From: Qipengyuania sediminis
GTDB taxonomy: Bacteria > Pseudomonadota > Alphaproteobacteria > Sphingomonadales > Sphingomonadaceae
Length of the DNA stretch: 64,000 nt
Assembly: GCF_004358425.1 (NCBI RefSeq)
Contig: NZ_CP037948.1
Span: 620,001 to 684,000, forward strand
Reading direction: 5' to 3'
Part shown: in pieces, positions 1 through 10,445 of the stretch
Layout of the letters: each line of letters begins with the position of its first letter
How positions within the stretch are numbered: the first letter of the stretch is position 1
Position numbers and translations under genes: made by a program
The notes under the pieces: model-generated
Seen by the model: the letters and a program-made list of their open reading frames with translations, nothing else
Database searches by the model: none
What the model was told of the DNA's origin: nothing

Positions 1-279
1 GCGCATCGCAGCGGTCCCCACGCGCGCGCCGTCGCCCACGCCGCCCCGCGCGTGACCGTTGCCTGCCGCGACGGCCAGCGTGAAGTTTCCGAGCACACCA
101 CCGATGCCGACGGACGCGAGCATATCTTCGTATGCAGCGCCCTTGCCACGGCGGAAGCGCGGCGCGCGATGGGTCTCGCCCGCCTCGCGATCGAGCGGAC
201 CCGCGGCCTCAGCGAACGCGAGCGCGCCGAAGCCATGCGCGCACTCGACGAAGCCGAACGCGAGACACGCGCGCACTGA
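1..279 (+). CDS. C-terminal part of an unidentified protein, gene starts before the window
   Basis: The reading frame is open from base 1 to a stop at 277-279, so only the last 92 residues are present. The visible part has a short Cys-containing stretch (VACRDG, FVCSAL) and then a charged helical tail rich in Ala, Arg and Glu. The tail resembles the C-termini of some M56/BlaR-type sensor peptidases of Sphingomonadales, but that is recollection and not a recognisable domain. A GTG at 52 could start a 75-residue protein, but the open frame upstream argues for a longer gene. It converges on the peptidase gene and shares a strong stem-loop with it. Confidence 0.5.
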   Translation, partial: AHRSGPHARAVAHAAPRVTVACRDGQREVSEHTTDADGREHIFVCSALATAEARRAMGLARLAIERTRGLSERERAEAMRALDEAERETRAH

Positions 280-311
280 GGGCGGGGGCTTAGCCCGCCG
301 GGTGCCGCACG

Positions 312-344
312 GCGGCCGGGCGTCCCCTGCGCCCGGCCGCTTTG
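312..344. terminator. Strong GC-rich stem-loop between convergent genes
   Basis: An 11-bp perfect inverted repeat (GCGGCCGGGCG, 7-base loop, CGCCCGGCCGC) is followed by TTTGCT. It lies between two convergent genes and probably terminates the left gene. The T-tract is short, so intrinsic termination is likely but not certain. Confidence 0.6.
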
Positions 345-351
345 CTCGTGG

Positions 352-1200
352 TCAGCCGACCTGAGTCAGCGCATCGCACTGACGGTCGTCGCCGCTCATG
401 CCCAGACGCAGCGCCTGGCTGCGCTGGGCGCTGGTGCCGTGGGTATAGGTCTCGGGATTGGCCCGCCCGCCGGTGAGCGCGTCGTCACCGATGGCGCTGG
501 CGGCGTTCATGCCTTCCTCGATATCGCCCGGCTCGATCAGATTGCGGTTCCGCCCCGCCCAGACCCCCGCATAGCAGTCCGCCTGCAGCTCGACCCGCAC
601 CTGCAGCGCATTGGCCGCGCGCGGGTTCTGCTGCTGCACGCTCTGGATCTGGCCCAGCACACCGGTGATGGCTTGCACATGGTGGCCGTATTCGTGGGCG
701 ATCACGTAATAGCGCGCGAAGTCGCCGCCCGAACCGGCCATACGCTCGAGCTGATCGTAGAAACCGGTGTCGATATAAATGGTCTGGTCGCTGGGGCAGT
801 AGAACGGCCCCATCCCGGTCGAGGCGGGCCCGCATTCGGTTTGGAAACGCTGCGCCGTGGCGAAGCGCAGGGTGGGCGCTTGAAACTGCGCACCCTGCTC
901 GGCGAAGACGCGCGCCCAGGTCTCGTTGAGCGAGGCGAGGGCGTTGCACGTCTCCGTCGCATAAGCGTTGGAGGTGCAGATCGCCTGCTCGTCTTCCGTC
1001 CCGCCGCCGGGCGCGCTTGCGACCTGGCCCTGTTGCACGCCCTCGATCGTGGCGGCGGTCTGGAACGGGTCCATACCGAACAGGAAATAGCCGAGCCCCG
1101 CCAGGATGATCGTGCCGCAGCCGAGCCCGCCCGCGCCCAGGCCGCCGCCGCCGGTTGTGCCGACATTGATCCCGCCTGTGTTGAAGGGATTGAGACGCAT
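352..1200 (-). CDS. ypfJ: Neutral zinc metallopeptidase, YpfJ family
   Basis: This 282-residue putative membrane-anchored zinc peptidase matches the YpfJ/KPN_02809 family in length and layout. A Gly-rich N-terminus starting MRLNPFNTGG precedes one membrane segment at about residues 27-45. The zinc-binding motif HEYGH follows at 169-173, and four cysteines (about 75, 85, 123 and 135) suggest disulfides outside the cytoplasm. The ATG at 1200 was chosen over an upstream in-frame start because homologues begin with the MRLNPF motif and a GGGGG ribosome site sits just before it. Substrates of the family are not established. It diverges from the dehydrogenase gene. Confidence 0.85.
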   Translation of the reverse strand: MRLNPFNTGGINVGTTGGGGLGAGGLGCGTIILAGLGYFLFGMDPFQTAATIEGVQQGQVASAPGGGTEDEQAICTSNAYATETCNALASLNETWARVFAEQGAQFQAPTLRFATAQRFQTECGPASTGMGPFYCPSDQTIYIDTGFYDQLERMAGSGGDFARYYVIAHEYGHHVQAITGVLGQIQSVQQQNPRAANALQVRVELQADCYAGVWAGRNRNLIEPGDIEEGMNAASAIGDDALTGGRANPETYTHGTSAQRSQALRLGMSGDDRQCDALTQVG

Positions 1201-1284
1201 CGATTGGCCCCCGCATTGACCGCCACGCCCATTGGCGACAAGCGGCGAAACTGATGTTGCAAGGCTAAACGGGAGGGGGGTCAA

Positions 1285-2040
1285 ATGTTCCTGGCAGGCA
1301 AGCGTGCGCTAGTGACGGGCAGCACCTCGGGGATCGGCCTCGCCATCGCCCGCGCGCTCCGCGCAGAGGGGGCGGAGGTGGTGCTGAACGGCTTCGGCGC
1401 GGCGGAGGAGATCGCTGCACTGCGCGACGAGCTCGGCGCTTCGCACAGCGCCGCCGACCTCACCGATCCCGCCGCGATCGAAGCGATGATGGCGGCAGCG
1501 GGGCAGGTCGATATTCTGGTCAACAATGCCGGGATGCAGCACGTCGCTCCCGTGGACGAATTTCCGCCCGCCAAGTGGGACCAGATCATCGCGCTCAACC
1601 TCAGCGCCGCCTTCCACACCATGCGGCTGGCGCTGCCGGGGATGAGGGCGCGGGGCTGGGGCCGGGTGATCAACACGGCGAGCGCGCACAGCCTCGTCGC
1701 GAGTCCCTTCAAGAGCGCCTATGTCGCGGCCAAGCACGGCATCGCGGGCCTCACCAAGGCTGCCGCGCTGGAGGTGGCGCAGCATGGCGTGACGGTGAAC
1801 GCTATCAGCCCCGGCTATGTCTGGACCCCGCTGGTCGAGAACCAGATCCCCGATACCATGACGGCGCGCGGGCTGACGCGCGAGCAAGTGATCAACGATG
1901 TCCTGCTGGCGAAGCAGCCGACCAAGAGCTTCGTCCAGCCCGAGGACGTGGCCGCGCTTGCCGTGTTCCTGTGCCGCGAGGAGGCGCGCAATGTGAACGG
2001 CGCCAACTGGAGCATGGACGGCGGCTGGACGGCGGAGTGA
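1285..2040 (+). CDS. bdhA: D-3-hydroxybutyrate dehydrogenase (short-chain dehydrogenase)
   Basis: The product interconverts 3-hydroxybutyrate and acetoacetate with NAD, a step in the breakdown of polyhydroxybutyrate. The 251-residue protein has the cofactor motif GSTSGIG at residues 12-18, NNAG in the middle and the catalytic YVAAK (Tyr146, Lys150). The long C-terminal part with QPTKSFVQPEDVA and the ending NWSMDGGW is typical of 3-hydroxybutyrate dehydrogenases rather than FabG. The ATG at 1285 directly follows a GGGAGGGGGG ribosome site. It is a single-gene unit with the island to its right. Confidence 0.88.
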   Translation: MFLAGKRALVTGSTSGIGLAIARALRAEGAEVVLNGFGAAEEIAALRDELGASHSAADLTDPAAIEAMMAAAGQVDILVNNAGMQHVAPVDEFPPAKWDQIIALNLSAAFHTMRLALPGMRARGWGRVINTASAHSLVASPFKSAYVAAKHGIAGLTKAAALEVAQHGVTVNAISPGYVWTPLVENQIPDTMTARGLTREQVINDVLLAKQPTKSFVQPEDVAALAVFLCREEARNVNGANWSMDGGWTAE

Positions 2041-2053
2041 TCGGATTAGCCCC

Positions 2054-2128
2054 CTTCAGGTAAATAAGAATGAACGCTTCAGCAACCTCTTGGCTTCGCT
2101 TAAATCCAAACTCTCGTTTTACCTGAAG
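2054..2128. repeat. 11-bp perfect inverted repeat with a 53-base spacer
   Basis: CTTCAGGTAAA at 2054-2064 is exactly complementary to TTTACCTGAAG at 2118-2128. It lies at the left edge of the AT-richer block, between the convergent bdhA and HEPN-like genes. The spacer is too long for a classical terminator. It could be a boundary relic or a long hairpin; the function is unknown. Confidence 0.5.
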
Positions 2129-2132
2129 AAAA

Positions 2133-2972
2133 TCACCTATAATGATTGCTAACCGAACGAAGCATTTTGATTCCTGCATCGCTGATGCGGGCGCTGCCTG
2201 ATTTACCCGCCCTATATAGGAAGGCGCGACCCTCAACATCTGGCCCTTGAACTTGTGGACCGGGAAACGACAGCCCCGTCAGACAACTTTCGCTGAGGCC
2301 AAAGCGACCTGGATCCTTAAGTACCTCTTCATCCCATAATTCTTGGATTTCACTATCGTCTAACTGGGCTAGCCCTTCTGCGCCCACCGTAGCGACGAAA
2401 GTTTTGATGATGCTCAAGCGTCCTGCGCTGCTGTAAAATTCATCAACGAACTCATTTGCGTAGTGCTCTTCAGCTATACCCCCAACATATGTAAGATCAT
2501 CCGGGTGGCGACGACGTATATCATCAAACGTGTCGCGAAGCGCTGGATCGTTTATGACAACATCAATCAATAGCCTGATCCATCCTTCCGTAAGTACGAG
2601 GATATCATCGGCTACGGTGAAAGAAAGTCCCCTATCCTCGCCACCAATGCTGACACCGCTTGGTAATTCAGCTTCATGGACCAAATTGCATCTATATTCA
2701 TGGTATAGGATCGCGGCGATGGATTGTTCCTTCCCCTTGTAACTAAGAACCAAAAATGCGCCGCCGGGAGTGATGGGACCATGGGTAGTAGTCTCAAGAA
2801 TTCGCCTATCAAGATAGGTTTTGAATGCCTGGCCATCACCTGGTATGTCGGTTCTTGGGTATGTGAGGCGTGACGCTCCCGCTACTGCAACGCTCGCCAA
2901 TATCAAGGCGGCCTCATGGTATCCGGCAGCTTGCAGCGCGCGCGCTTCCTCTATACGTTTTCTGATGCTCAT
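2133..2972 (-). CDS. Orphan HEPN-like protein, possible RNase effector
   Basis: I do not recognise this 279-residue protein by name. Near residues 18-60 it has a helical segment (HEAALILASVAVAGASRL followed by YPRT). At 94-99 it has RCNLVH, which fits the R-x4-H signature of HEPN domains, and EA follows as in Apea-like HEPN proteins. HEPN proteins are often RNases in toxin-antitoxin, Abi or CRISPR systems; that role is inferred from motif and layout only. The C-terminal 150 residues are acidic with no motif I know. The gene is AT-richer than its neighbours and no MNT-type antitoxin gene is visible beside it, so it looks horizontally acquired. Confidence 0.6.
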   Translation of the reverse strand: MSIRKRIEEARALQAAGYHEAALILASVAVAGASRLTYPRTDIPGDGQAFKTYLDRRILETTTHGPITPGGAFLVLSYKGKEQSIAAILYHEYRCNLVHEAELPSGVSIGGEDRGLSFTVADDILVLTEGWIRLLIDVVINDPALRDTFDDIRRRHPDDLTYVGGIAEEHYANEFVDEFYSSAGRLSIIKTFVATVGAEGLAQLDDSEIQELWDEEVLKDPGRFGLSESCLTGLSFPGPQVQGPDVEGRAFLYRAGKSGSARISDAGIKMLRSVSNHYR

Positions 2973-4862
<1,890 letters not shown>

Positions 4863-4873
4863 TTTCACGATCG

Positions 4874-4950
4874 AACCTCCGTTCGTGGCGAGCGAAGTCG
4901 AGACACGGCGCGCGGCATTCCGGCTTCGCTCGATGCGAACGGGTGAGGTT
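4874..4950. repeat. Imperfect inverted repeat element after guaB
   Basis: The left arm 4874-4897 (starts AACCTCCGTTCG, ends GAGCGAAG) pairs with the right arm 4924-4950 (starts CTTCGCTCG, ends GTGAGGTT). The arms match over most of about 24 bases. Repeats with CGAGCGAAGTCGAGACACG are common between genes in Sphingomonadales. It may be a REP-like element and a terminator for guaB. Confidence 0.6.
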
Positions 4951-4970
4951 ACGGGTATCGGAAGGCGATC

Positions 4971-6149
4971 ATGACGCCGGCCGCGCGCGTCCAGTCGGCG
5001 ATCGAGCTGCTCGACCTGATCCTTGCCGCCGCGAAGGCGCAGGGCGCGCCTGCGGATCGCATCCTCGCGGAATGGTTCAGGGCGCGCCGATTTGCCGGGT
5101 CCAAGGACCGCCGCGCGATCCGCGAGCTGGTCTTCGCGGCGATCCGCGCGTGCGGACCGATGCCGTCGAGCGGACGCGCCGCGATGCTGCGGCTTGCCGC
5201 GGTGGATGCGGCACTGACGGGCCTGTTCGATGGCTCACCCTACGGTCCCGCCGCCCTGGCTGAGGAGGAGCCGGTGGCCGAGGGCGGGGTCGCGCCGCGC
5301 TGGCTCGAGGGCCGGCTCGCCGCCTCCGGCATCGCGGGGGCGGAGGCGGCGGGCTTGCTCGGGCGGGCACCGCTCGACCTGCGCGTCAACACGCTGAAGG
5401 CAGCGCGGGCGACGCTGGCCTTGCCAATCGCAGCCGGCGCCACCGCCGCCCCCCATGGCTTGCGCCTCGCGTCCGGCGCTCCGGTCGAGCAATGGGAGGC
5501 GTGGCGAGAGGGCCTGATCGAAGTGCAGGATACCGGCTCGCAGCTCGCCTGCGAAGCGCTCGGCGCGCGCCCCGGCGAAACCGTGATCGACTTGTGCGCC
5601 GGCGGCGGGGGCAAGACCCTGGCGCTGGCGGCCGCGATGGAGAACCGTGGCCGGCTGATTGCAAGCGACACCGACCGCCAGCGCCTCTCGCGCCTCGGAC
5701 CTCGCGCTGGGCGGGCGGGGGCGGGGATGATCGAGACGCGGCTCCTCGATGCCGGCCGCGAGCGCGAGGGGCTTGCCGATCTCATGGGCGCGGCCGATGC
5801 CGTGCTGGTCGACGCGCCGTGCTCGGGTACCGGCACCTGGCGCCGCAACCCCGAAACGCGCTGGCGGCTGACCCCTGCAGGGCTCGATCGGCTGGTGGCG
5901 ACCCAGGCCTATCTCCTCGACCTGGCGGCGGAGCTGGTGCGGCCCGGCGGGCGGGTGGTCTATGTCGTCTGCTCGCTGCTTGATGATGAAGGGGCGGATC
6001 AGTTCGCCGCCTTCCTGGCGCGCCACTCGCGTTTCGCCGCGCAGGCCCCGGCGGTGCCGCTCGGCGCGCCGCGTGGCGCAGGGGTGCGCCTCACGCCCGC
6101 AGTTGACGATACGGATGGTTTTTTCATCGCCTGTGCAGGTGCAGCGTGA
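4971..6149 (+). CDS. rsmB: RsmB/NOP-family rRNA cytosine-C5 methyltransferase
   Basis: The product is probably a SAM-dependent methyltransferase acting on 16S rRNA (m5C967 in RsmB). The 392-residue protein has an N-terminal NusB-like helical part (about 1-130), then a Rossmann methyltransferase domain. The SAM loop is DLCAGGGGKT, and the catalytic motifs are DAPCSGTGTWRRNPE and VVCSLL, whose cysteines are the release and nucleophile positions in this family. It is slightly shorter than E. coli RsmB. The start is the ATG at 4971. Alphaproteobacteria often carry two paralogues of this family, so the exact target base is uncertain. Confidence 0.82.
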   Translation: MTPAARVQSAIELLDLILAAAKAQGAPADRILAEWFRARRFAGSKDRRAIRELVFAAIRACGPMPSSGRAAMLRLAAVDAALTGLFDGSPYGPAALAEEEPVAEGGVAPRWLEGRLAASGIAGAEAAGLLGRAPLDLRVNTLKAARATLALPIAAGATAAPHGLRLASGAPVEQWEAWREGLIEVQDTGSQLACEALGARPGETVIDLCAGGGGKTLALAAAMENRGRLIASDTDRQRLSRLGPRAGRAGAGMIETRLLDAGREREGLADLMGAADAVLVDAPCSGTGTWRRNPETRWRLTPAGLDRLVATQAYLLDLAAELVRPGGRVVYVVCSLLDDEGADQFAAFLARHSRFAAQAPAVPLGAPRGAGVRLTPAVDDTDGFFIACAGAA

Positions 6150-6205
6150 TAGCCCGGCACGCTATGCCCGCCGCGGCTTCTCATGCTTGCCCACTGGAGA
6201 TCCTG

Positions 6206-6715
6206 ATGCGTCTCGCCCCATCCGCCGCCGCGCTCTCGCTGGCGCTCGCGCTCACGGCCAGCGGCGTCTTTGCCGCCCCGCGCGCCCCCGATCCGCGTGC
6301 TCAGGCGCTGCTCGCAGAAGGTCAGTCGGCGTTGCGCGCGGGGGATGCGCAGGGGGCGGTCGATGCTTTCGAGGCGGCTTTGGCGCTCGACCCGGGGCAC
6401 ACACCGACGCTGCTTCGCCTTGCCGAAGCGGCGCGCGCGAGTGACCTGCAAGGCAAGGCGATCCACTATTACCGCGAGGCGCTTGCGCGCGAGCCCGGCA
6501 ACCTCGAGGCGCTGGCGGGCGAGGGTGTGGCCCTTGCCGAGAAGGGCGCACTGGCGAAAGCTCGCGAGCGGCTGGCGGCGCTGGAAAAGGCTTGCGGCAA
6601 AGCGAGCTGCGCCCCCGCTCAGGTTCTTTCAGCTGCCATCGCGAAAGGTCCGGTGGCGCGGGTCCAGACTGCGGAGGTCAAGCTGCCCGACGTGCAGCCG
6701 GCGCAGGTGAACTAG
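6206..6715 (+). CDS. Secreted TPR-repeat protein
   Basis: This 169-residue protein has a signal peptide at residues 1-23 (MRLAPSAAALSLALALTASG followed by VFA) and about three TPR units across 27-130, for example ALLAEGQSALRAGDAQGAVD. Its likely location is the periplasm, and TPRs usually act as protein-binding scaffolds. Two cysteines near residue 130 (ACGKASC) could form a disulfide. The ATG at 6206 has a GGAGA ribosome site and gives a clean signal peptide, unlike the longer in-frame start that overlaps rsmB. The specific role is unknown. Confidence 0.7.
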   Translation: MRLAPSAAALSLALALTASGVFAAPRAPDPRAQALLAEGQSALRAGDAQGAVDAFEAALALDPGHTPTLLRLAEAARASDLQGKAIHYYREALAREPGNLEALAGEGVALAEKGALAKARERLAALEKACGKASCAPAQVLSAAIAKGPVARVQTAEVKLPDVQPAQVN

Positions 6716-6740
6716 CGGCAGAGCGTTATTTTATCGGGGG

Positions 6741-7214
6741 TTAGGCCAAAGCCCCGAACGCCTCGACCACGGCGCGATAGACGCGCTTCTTGAACGGGAC
6801 GATGAGCTCGGGAAGCTGTTCGGGCTCGACCCATTTCCAGTCGCAGAACTCGGGCGGATCGTGGGCGTCAAGGCGCACGTCCGCATCCTCGCCGGTGAAG
6901 CGGGCGCAGAACCACACCTGCTCCTGCCCGCGATACCTGCCGCCCCAAAGCTTCCCCATCAGCTCTTCGGGGAGGTCGTAGCGGATCGGTTCTTCCATCC
7001 GCCCGATGATCGATACCTTGTCGGGGGTGAGGCCCGTTTCCTCGGCCAGCTCGCGCAAGGCCGCCGCGCGCAGGTCTTCGCCTGGATCGACGCCGCCCTG
7101 GGGCATCTGCCAGAAATCGCCTTCACGATTGTCGATGCGCCGGCCCACGAACACCCTGCCTTCGGCGTTCACCAGCATCACGCCCACGCAGGGGCGGTAA
7201 GTCAGTCCGTCCAT
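6741..7214 (-). CDS. rppH: RNA pyrophosphohydrolase (Nudix)
   Basis: RppH removes pyrophosphate from the 5' end of mRNA and so triggers RNase E decay. It also belongs to the Ap4A/Ap5A hydrolase group of Nudix enzymes. The 157-residue protein begins YRPCVGVMLVN and carries a complete Nudix box, GGVDPGEDLRAAALRELAEE followed by TG. The later motif FKKRVYRAVVEAF is typical of RppH. The ATG at 7214 with GGGGG upstream was preferred to one five codons earlier. It lies 18 bases after the esterase gene and is probably co-transcribed with it. Confidence 0.9.
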   Translation of the reverse strand: MDGLTYRPCVGVMLVNAEGRVFVGRRIDNREGDFWQMPQGGVDPGEDLRAAALRELAEETGLTPDKVSIIGRMEEPIRYDLPEELMGKLWGGRYRGQEQVWFCARFTGEDADVRLDAHDPPEFCDWKWVEPEQLPELIVPFKKRVYRAVVEAFGALA

Positions 7215-7232
7215 GGTGCCCCCAATCACCGC

Positions 7233-8183
7233 TTACCCGAGGCGTTCCAGCATTAGCCTGACTGCGGCAAGAAAACGGGCGAGATCGGCCTGTCCGCTCG
7301 GAATCGCCTTCCGCAAAGTGGTAAAGCCGTGGATCAGGCCCGGAAACTCCAAATAGACCACATCGGTCCCCTGACCGATCAAATGTGCCGCGTAAGCGCG
7401 ACCCGAATCGCGCAGTGGGTCGAGCCCCGCCGTGCAGATCACCGTCGGCGGGGTGCGCGAACAGTCGCCGGCCATCGGTGTGTGGCGGGGGTCGGCTTCG
7501 TCGCCTGCATATTGCTGCGAAAACCACTGCATGGCCTTGCCGGTGAGCAGGAAGCCTTCGAAGAAATCGCGGAAGCTCGAATGCTGGGACGCATCATCGG
7601 CAACCGGATAGATCGGCGCCTGGACCAGCACGGGCACCGCGGCAGGCTCGTTCACGAGCTGATTGGTGGTCACGATGGTCAGATTGCCACCCGCGCTGTC
7701 GCCGGTGATGACGAGCCCGGTCGCGGTCCGGCCAAGCTCGGGGGGAGAAGACGCGATCCAGCGCGCCGCCGCCTCGCAATCGTCGGGCGCGGCGGGGAAG
7801 GGGTGCTCAGGCGCGAGCCGGTATTCGACCGAGACCACCGGCAGGTCGAGCTGGTGCGCGATCTCACTGCAAAGCGCGTGATAAACGCCGATGTCGCCGA
7901 TCACGAAGCCGCCGCCATGGATGAAGACCACGACGGGCCCCGGCTCGCGGTGCTCTTTCGTGTCGTAGAGCCGGAGCGGAATGTCGCCTGCGGGTCCGGG
8001 ACACATGAGATCGCGCGAGACTGCCAATTGGCGCGGCTCGGCTTCGGCGAGCGAAGTCAGCATCCGCAACTGATCGCGTCCGGCGACCGCGCCGACCTCC
8101 TCCACCCCCGGCCCGCCCATGGCCTTCAGCATGTCGAGAAAGCCACGCACATCCTCGCGCACGTAATGTTCGGCATCGGCCAT
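7233..8183 (-). CDS. Alpha/beta-hydrolase, hormone-sensitive lipase family esterase
   Basis: This putative carboxylesterase of 316 residues has the oxyanion-hole motif HGGG at 89-92 and the nucleophile elbow GDSAG at 161-165 (Ser163). It also has the family motif YRLAPEHPFPAAPDD and a C-terminal His in LIHGFTTL. These define the HSL (family IV) esterases. Substrates are probably short acyl esters, but none is proven. The ATG at 8183 has a good GGAGAG site; upstream in-frame starts lack one. It precedes rppH on the same strand and diverges from korA. Confidence 0.85.
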   Translation of the reverse strand: MADAEHYVREDVRGFLDMLKAMGGPGVEEVGAVAGRDQLRMLTSLAEAEPRQLAVSRDLMCPGPAGDIPLRLYDTKEHREPGPVVVFIHGGGFVIGDIGVYHALCSEIAHQLDLPVVSVEYRLAPEHPFPAAPDDCEAAARWIASSPPELGRTATGLVITGDSAGGNLTIVTTNQLVNEPAAVPVLVQAPIYPVADDASQHSSFRDFFEGFLLTGKAMQWFSQQYAGDEADPRHTPMAGDCSRTPPTVICTAGLDPLRDSGRAYAAHLIGQGTDVVYLEFPGLIHGFTTLRKAIPSGQADLARFLAAVRLMLERLG

Positions 8184-8339
8184 AGATCTCTCCTCGGCTG
8201 GCATGGGTTGCTTGCTGCAACCGGTAACGCAGCGAGCGGGGTTTTCCACGAGGCAATTTGGGCGTAGCGAGAAAAACTTGATTGCCGGGCTGGTGGGCCG
8301 AGCTTAGCCGCCAACCCCTACCCATACGAAGGACGATTG

Positions 8340-10328
8340 ATGGCGACCCAGACGGTCGACGCTCCGCTTGACGAAAAGGACGCGCCCGAAGCGGTCGTGG
8401 TGCGCTTCGCGGGTGACAGCGGCGATGGGATGCAGCTCACCGGCGGGCAGTTCACGCTCTCGACCGCGCTCGCCGGCAATGATCTTGCGACCTTCCCCGA
8501 CTTCCCGGCGGAAATCCGCGCGCCCCAGGGGACTTTGTTCGGCGTCTCCGCCTTTCAGATCAACTTCGGCAGCCGGCGGATCGACACGGCGGGAGACGCG
8601 CCCGATGTGCTCGTCGCGATGAACCCCGCGGCGCTGAAGGTGAACCTCGCCGCATTGAAACCCGGCGGCTTGATCATCGCCGACACGGGAGAGTTCACGA
8701 AGCGCAATCTCGAGAAGGCGAAATACGCCGCCAATCCGCTGGAAGACGGCAGCCTCGCCAAATGGGACCTCCTCGCCTTCGACATCAGCGCGCGCACGGT
8801 GGAGGCGGTCAAGCCCTTCGGTTTGGGCAACAAGGACGCGCTGCGCTGCAAGAACATGTGGACGCTCGGCCTGGCGCTGTGGATGTTCGACCGTCCGCGC
8901 GAGCCGATCCACGCCTGGCTGCGCGCCAAGTTCAAGGGCAAGCCGGAGCTCGCGGACGCCAATATCGCCGCGCTCGACGCTGGGCACGCCTATGGCGAGA
9001 CGGCGGAGCTGGCGGGGCCGCTGAAGCAGCTGAGCGTCGGCGCGGTCGAAAGCGCGCCGGGGCTTTATCGCACGATCACCGGGGCGGAGGCGGTGTCTCT
9101 CGGCCTCGTCGCCGGTGCGCAGCTGGCGAACCTGCCGCTGTTCTTCGGCGGCTATCCGATCACCCCCGCGAGCGCGATCCTGCATCATCTTGCTCGGCTC
9201 AAGGAGTTCGGCGTCACCACTTTCCAGGCGGAAGACGAGATCGCCGCAATCTGCGCCGCAATCGGCGCGAGCTATGCGGGGAGCCTCGGCATCACTTCGT
9301 CCTCGGGCCCTGGGATCGCGCTGAAGGGCGAGGCGATGGGGCTCGCCATCATCACCGAGCTGCCGCTGGTGATCGTCAACAGCCAGCGTGGAGGACCCTC
9401 GACCGGGCTCCCCACCAAGACCGAGCAGAGCGATCTCTACCAGGCGGTCTTTGGCCGCAACGGCGACGCGCCCATGCCGGTGCTCGCGGCGCGCAGCCCA
9501 AGCGATGCCTTCGAGGTGGCGATAGAGGCCTGCCGCATCGCGGTCCAGTACATGACGCCGGTCATGCTGCTGACTGACGGCTATATCGCCAATGCCGCCG
9601 AGCCGTGGCGCGTGCCCGATCCGGCGCGCTACACACCGTTTCCGGCGCGCTTCCTGGAGGCGGCGAACGATGCGGACGGGCTGCTGCCCTACCAGCGCGA
9701 CGACAAGGGCGCGCGGCCCTGGATCAAGCCCGGCACCCCCGGGCTCATGCACCGCATCGGCGGGATCGAGAAGCACGAGAAGACCGGCAATATCGACTAT
9801 TCGCCCGGCAATCACCAGGCGATGACCAACGCCCGCCGCGACAAGGTGCTCGGCGTCGCGGTCCCCGACCAGACGGTCGAACTGGGCGAGGCGCGGGGCA
9901 CGCTCGCAGTGGTAGGGTGGGGCAGCACCTATGGCCCGATCCACCAGGCGGTGCTGCGCGCGCGCCGGCAGGGCTGGGACGTCAGCCACCTCCACGTCCG
10001 CCACATCTGGCCGCTGCCCGCCAACCTGGGCGATCTGCTGCGCGGCTTCGACGAGGTGCTGGTGCCCGAAATGAACACGGGCCAGTTCAAGACGCTGCTG
10101 CGCGATCAGTTCCTTGTCGACGCGCAGCCCTTGTCGAAGGTCAGCGGCCAGCCCTTCCAGATCGCCGAGCTATTCGCCGCCATTGAAACCTTTTTCGACG
10201 CTATTCCCGGCGATGCGGGCGGTGAGACGGTCGAGCCCAACCTTCAGCAGCTTCCCAATCCGGTCGCCGACTACGACGACGGCACCACCCCGCGTGACCT
10301 GCGCATGATGCACGACCGGAACAACTGA
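8340..10328 (+). CDS. korA: 2-oxoglutarate:ferredoxin oxidoreductase, gamma-alpha subunit
   Basis: With KorB this converts 2-oxoglutarate and CoA to succinyl-CoA, reducing ferredoxin. It is a CoA-dependent alternative to the NAD-linked dehydrogenase of the TCA cycle. The 662-residue protein fuses the gamma domain (about 20-200, motif GDSGDGMQLTGGQFT) to the alpha domain (from about 235, with GGYPITPAS and FQAEDEIAAI). Both parts are expected for the two-subunit type. The ATG at 8340 follows GAAGGA and was chosen over an adjacent TTG. A small membrane ORF and korB follow. No ferredoxin gene lies nearby. Confidence 0.92.
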   Translation: MATQTVDAPLDEKDAPEAVVVRFAGDSGDGMQLTGGQFTLSTALAGNDLATFPDFPAEIRAPQGTLFGVSAFQINFGSRRIDTAGDAPDVLVAMNPAALKVNLAALKPGGLIIADTGEFTKRNLEKAKYAANPLEDGSLAKWDLLAFDISARTVEAVKPFGLGNKDALRCKNMWTLGLALWMFDRPREPIHAWLRAKFKGKPELADANIAALDAGHAYGETAELAGPLKQLSVGAVESAPGLYRTITGAEAVSLGLVAGAQLANLPLFFGGYPITPASAILHHLARLKEFGVTTFQAEDEIAAICAAIGASYAGSLGITSSSGPGIALKGEAMGLAIITELPLVIVNSQRGGPSTGLPTKTEQSDLYQAVFGRNGDAPMPVLAARSPSDAFEVAIEACRIAVQYMTPVMLLTDGYIANAAEPWRVPDPARYTPFPARFLEAANDADGLLPYQRDDKGARPWIKPGTPGLMHRIGGIEKHEKTGNIDYSPGNHQAMTNARRDKVLGVAVPDQTVELGEARGTLAVVGWGSTYGPIHQAVLRARRQGWDVSHLHVRHIWPLPANLGDLLRGFDEVLVPEMNTGQFKTLLRDQFLVDAQPLSKVSGQPFQIAELFAAIETFFDAIPGDAGGETVEPNLQQLPNPVADYDDGTTPRDLRMMHDRNN

Positions 10329-10343
10329 TTGAGGTCTGGCGCT

Positions 10344-10445
10344 ATGAAGATCGAAACGCCTACGCAGCGCCGATCGGTTGTAATTTGGTTTGTGCTGTGG
10401 GCAGCTTTACTTGTGCTTCTTCCAAATTTTCGGATCGTCCAATGA
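10344..10445 (+). CDS. Possible 33-residue single-pass membrane protein between korA and korB
   Basis: A short frame starts at ATG 10344, nine bases after GAGG, and stops at TGA 10443-10445, overlapping the korB ATG as ATGA. The product has a polar head (MKIETPTQRR), one hydrophobic helix of about 20 residues (from SVVIWFVLW to LVLLP) and a short tail. The segment is AT-richer than both kor genes. Stop-start coupling and the clear membrane helix favour a real gene, and such ORFs are easily missed. It could instead be a leader peptide or chance. No function is assigned. Confidence 0.45.
   Translation: MKIETPTQRRSVVIWFVLWAALLVLLPNFRIVQ

Noticed and set aside
2054..2150. Integron attC site at the island edge
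   Set aside because: The inverted repeat and AT-rich content prompted the idea, but the conserved RYYYAAC and GTTRRRY core sites are not present and no integrase is near.
8304..10004. A 566-codon minus-strand frame opposite korA
   Set aside because: Antisense shadow of korA. No ribosome site and no motif; korA is well supported.
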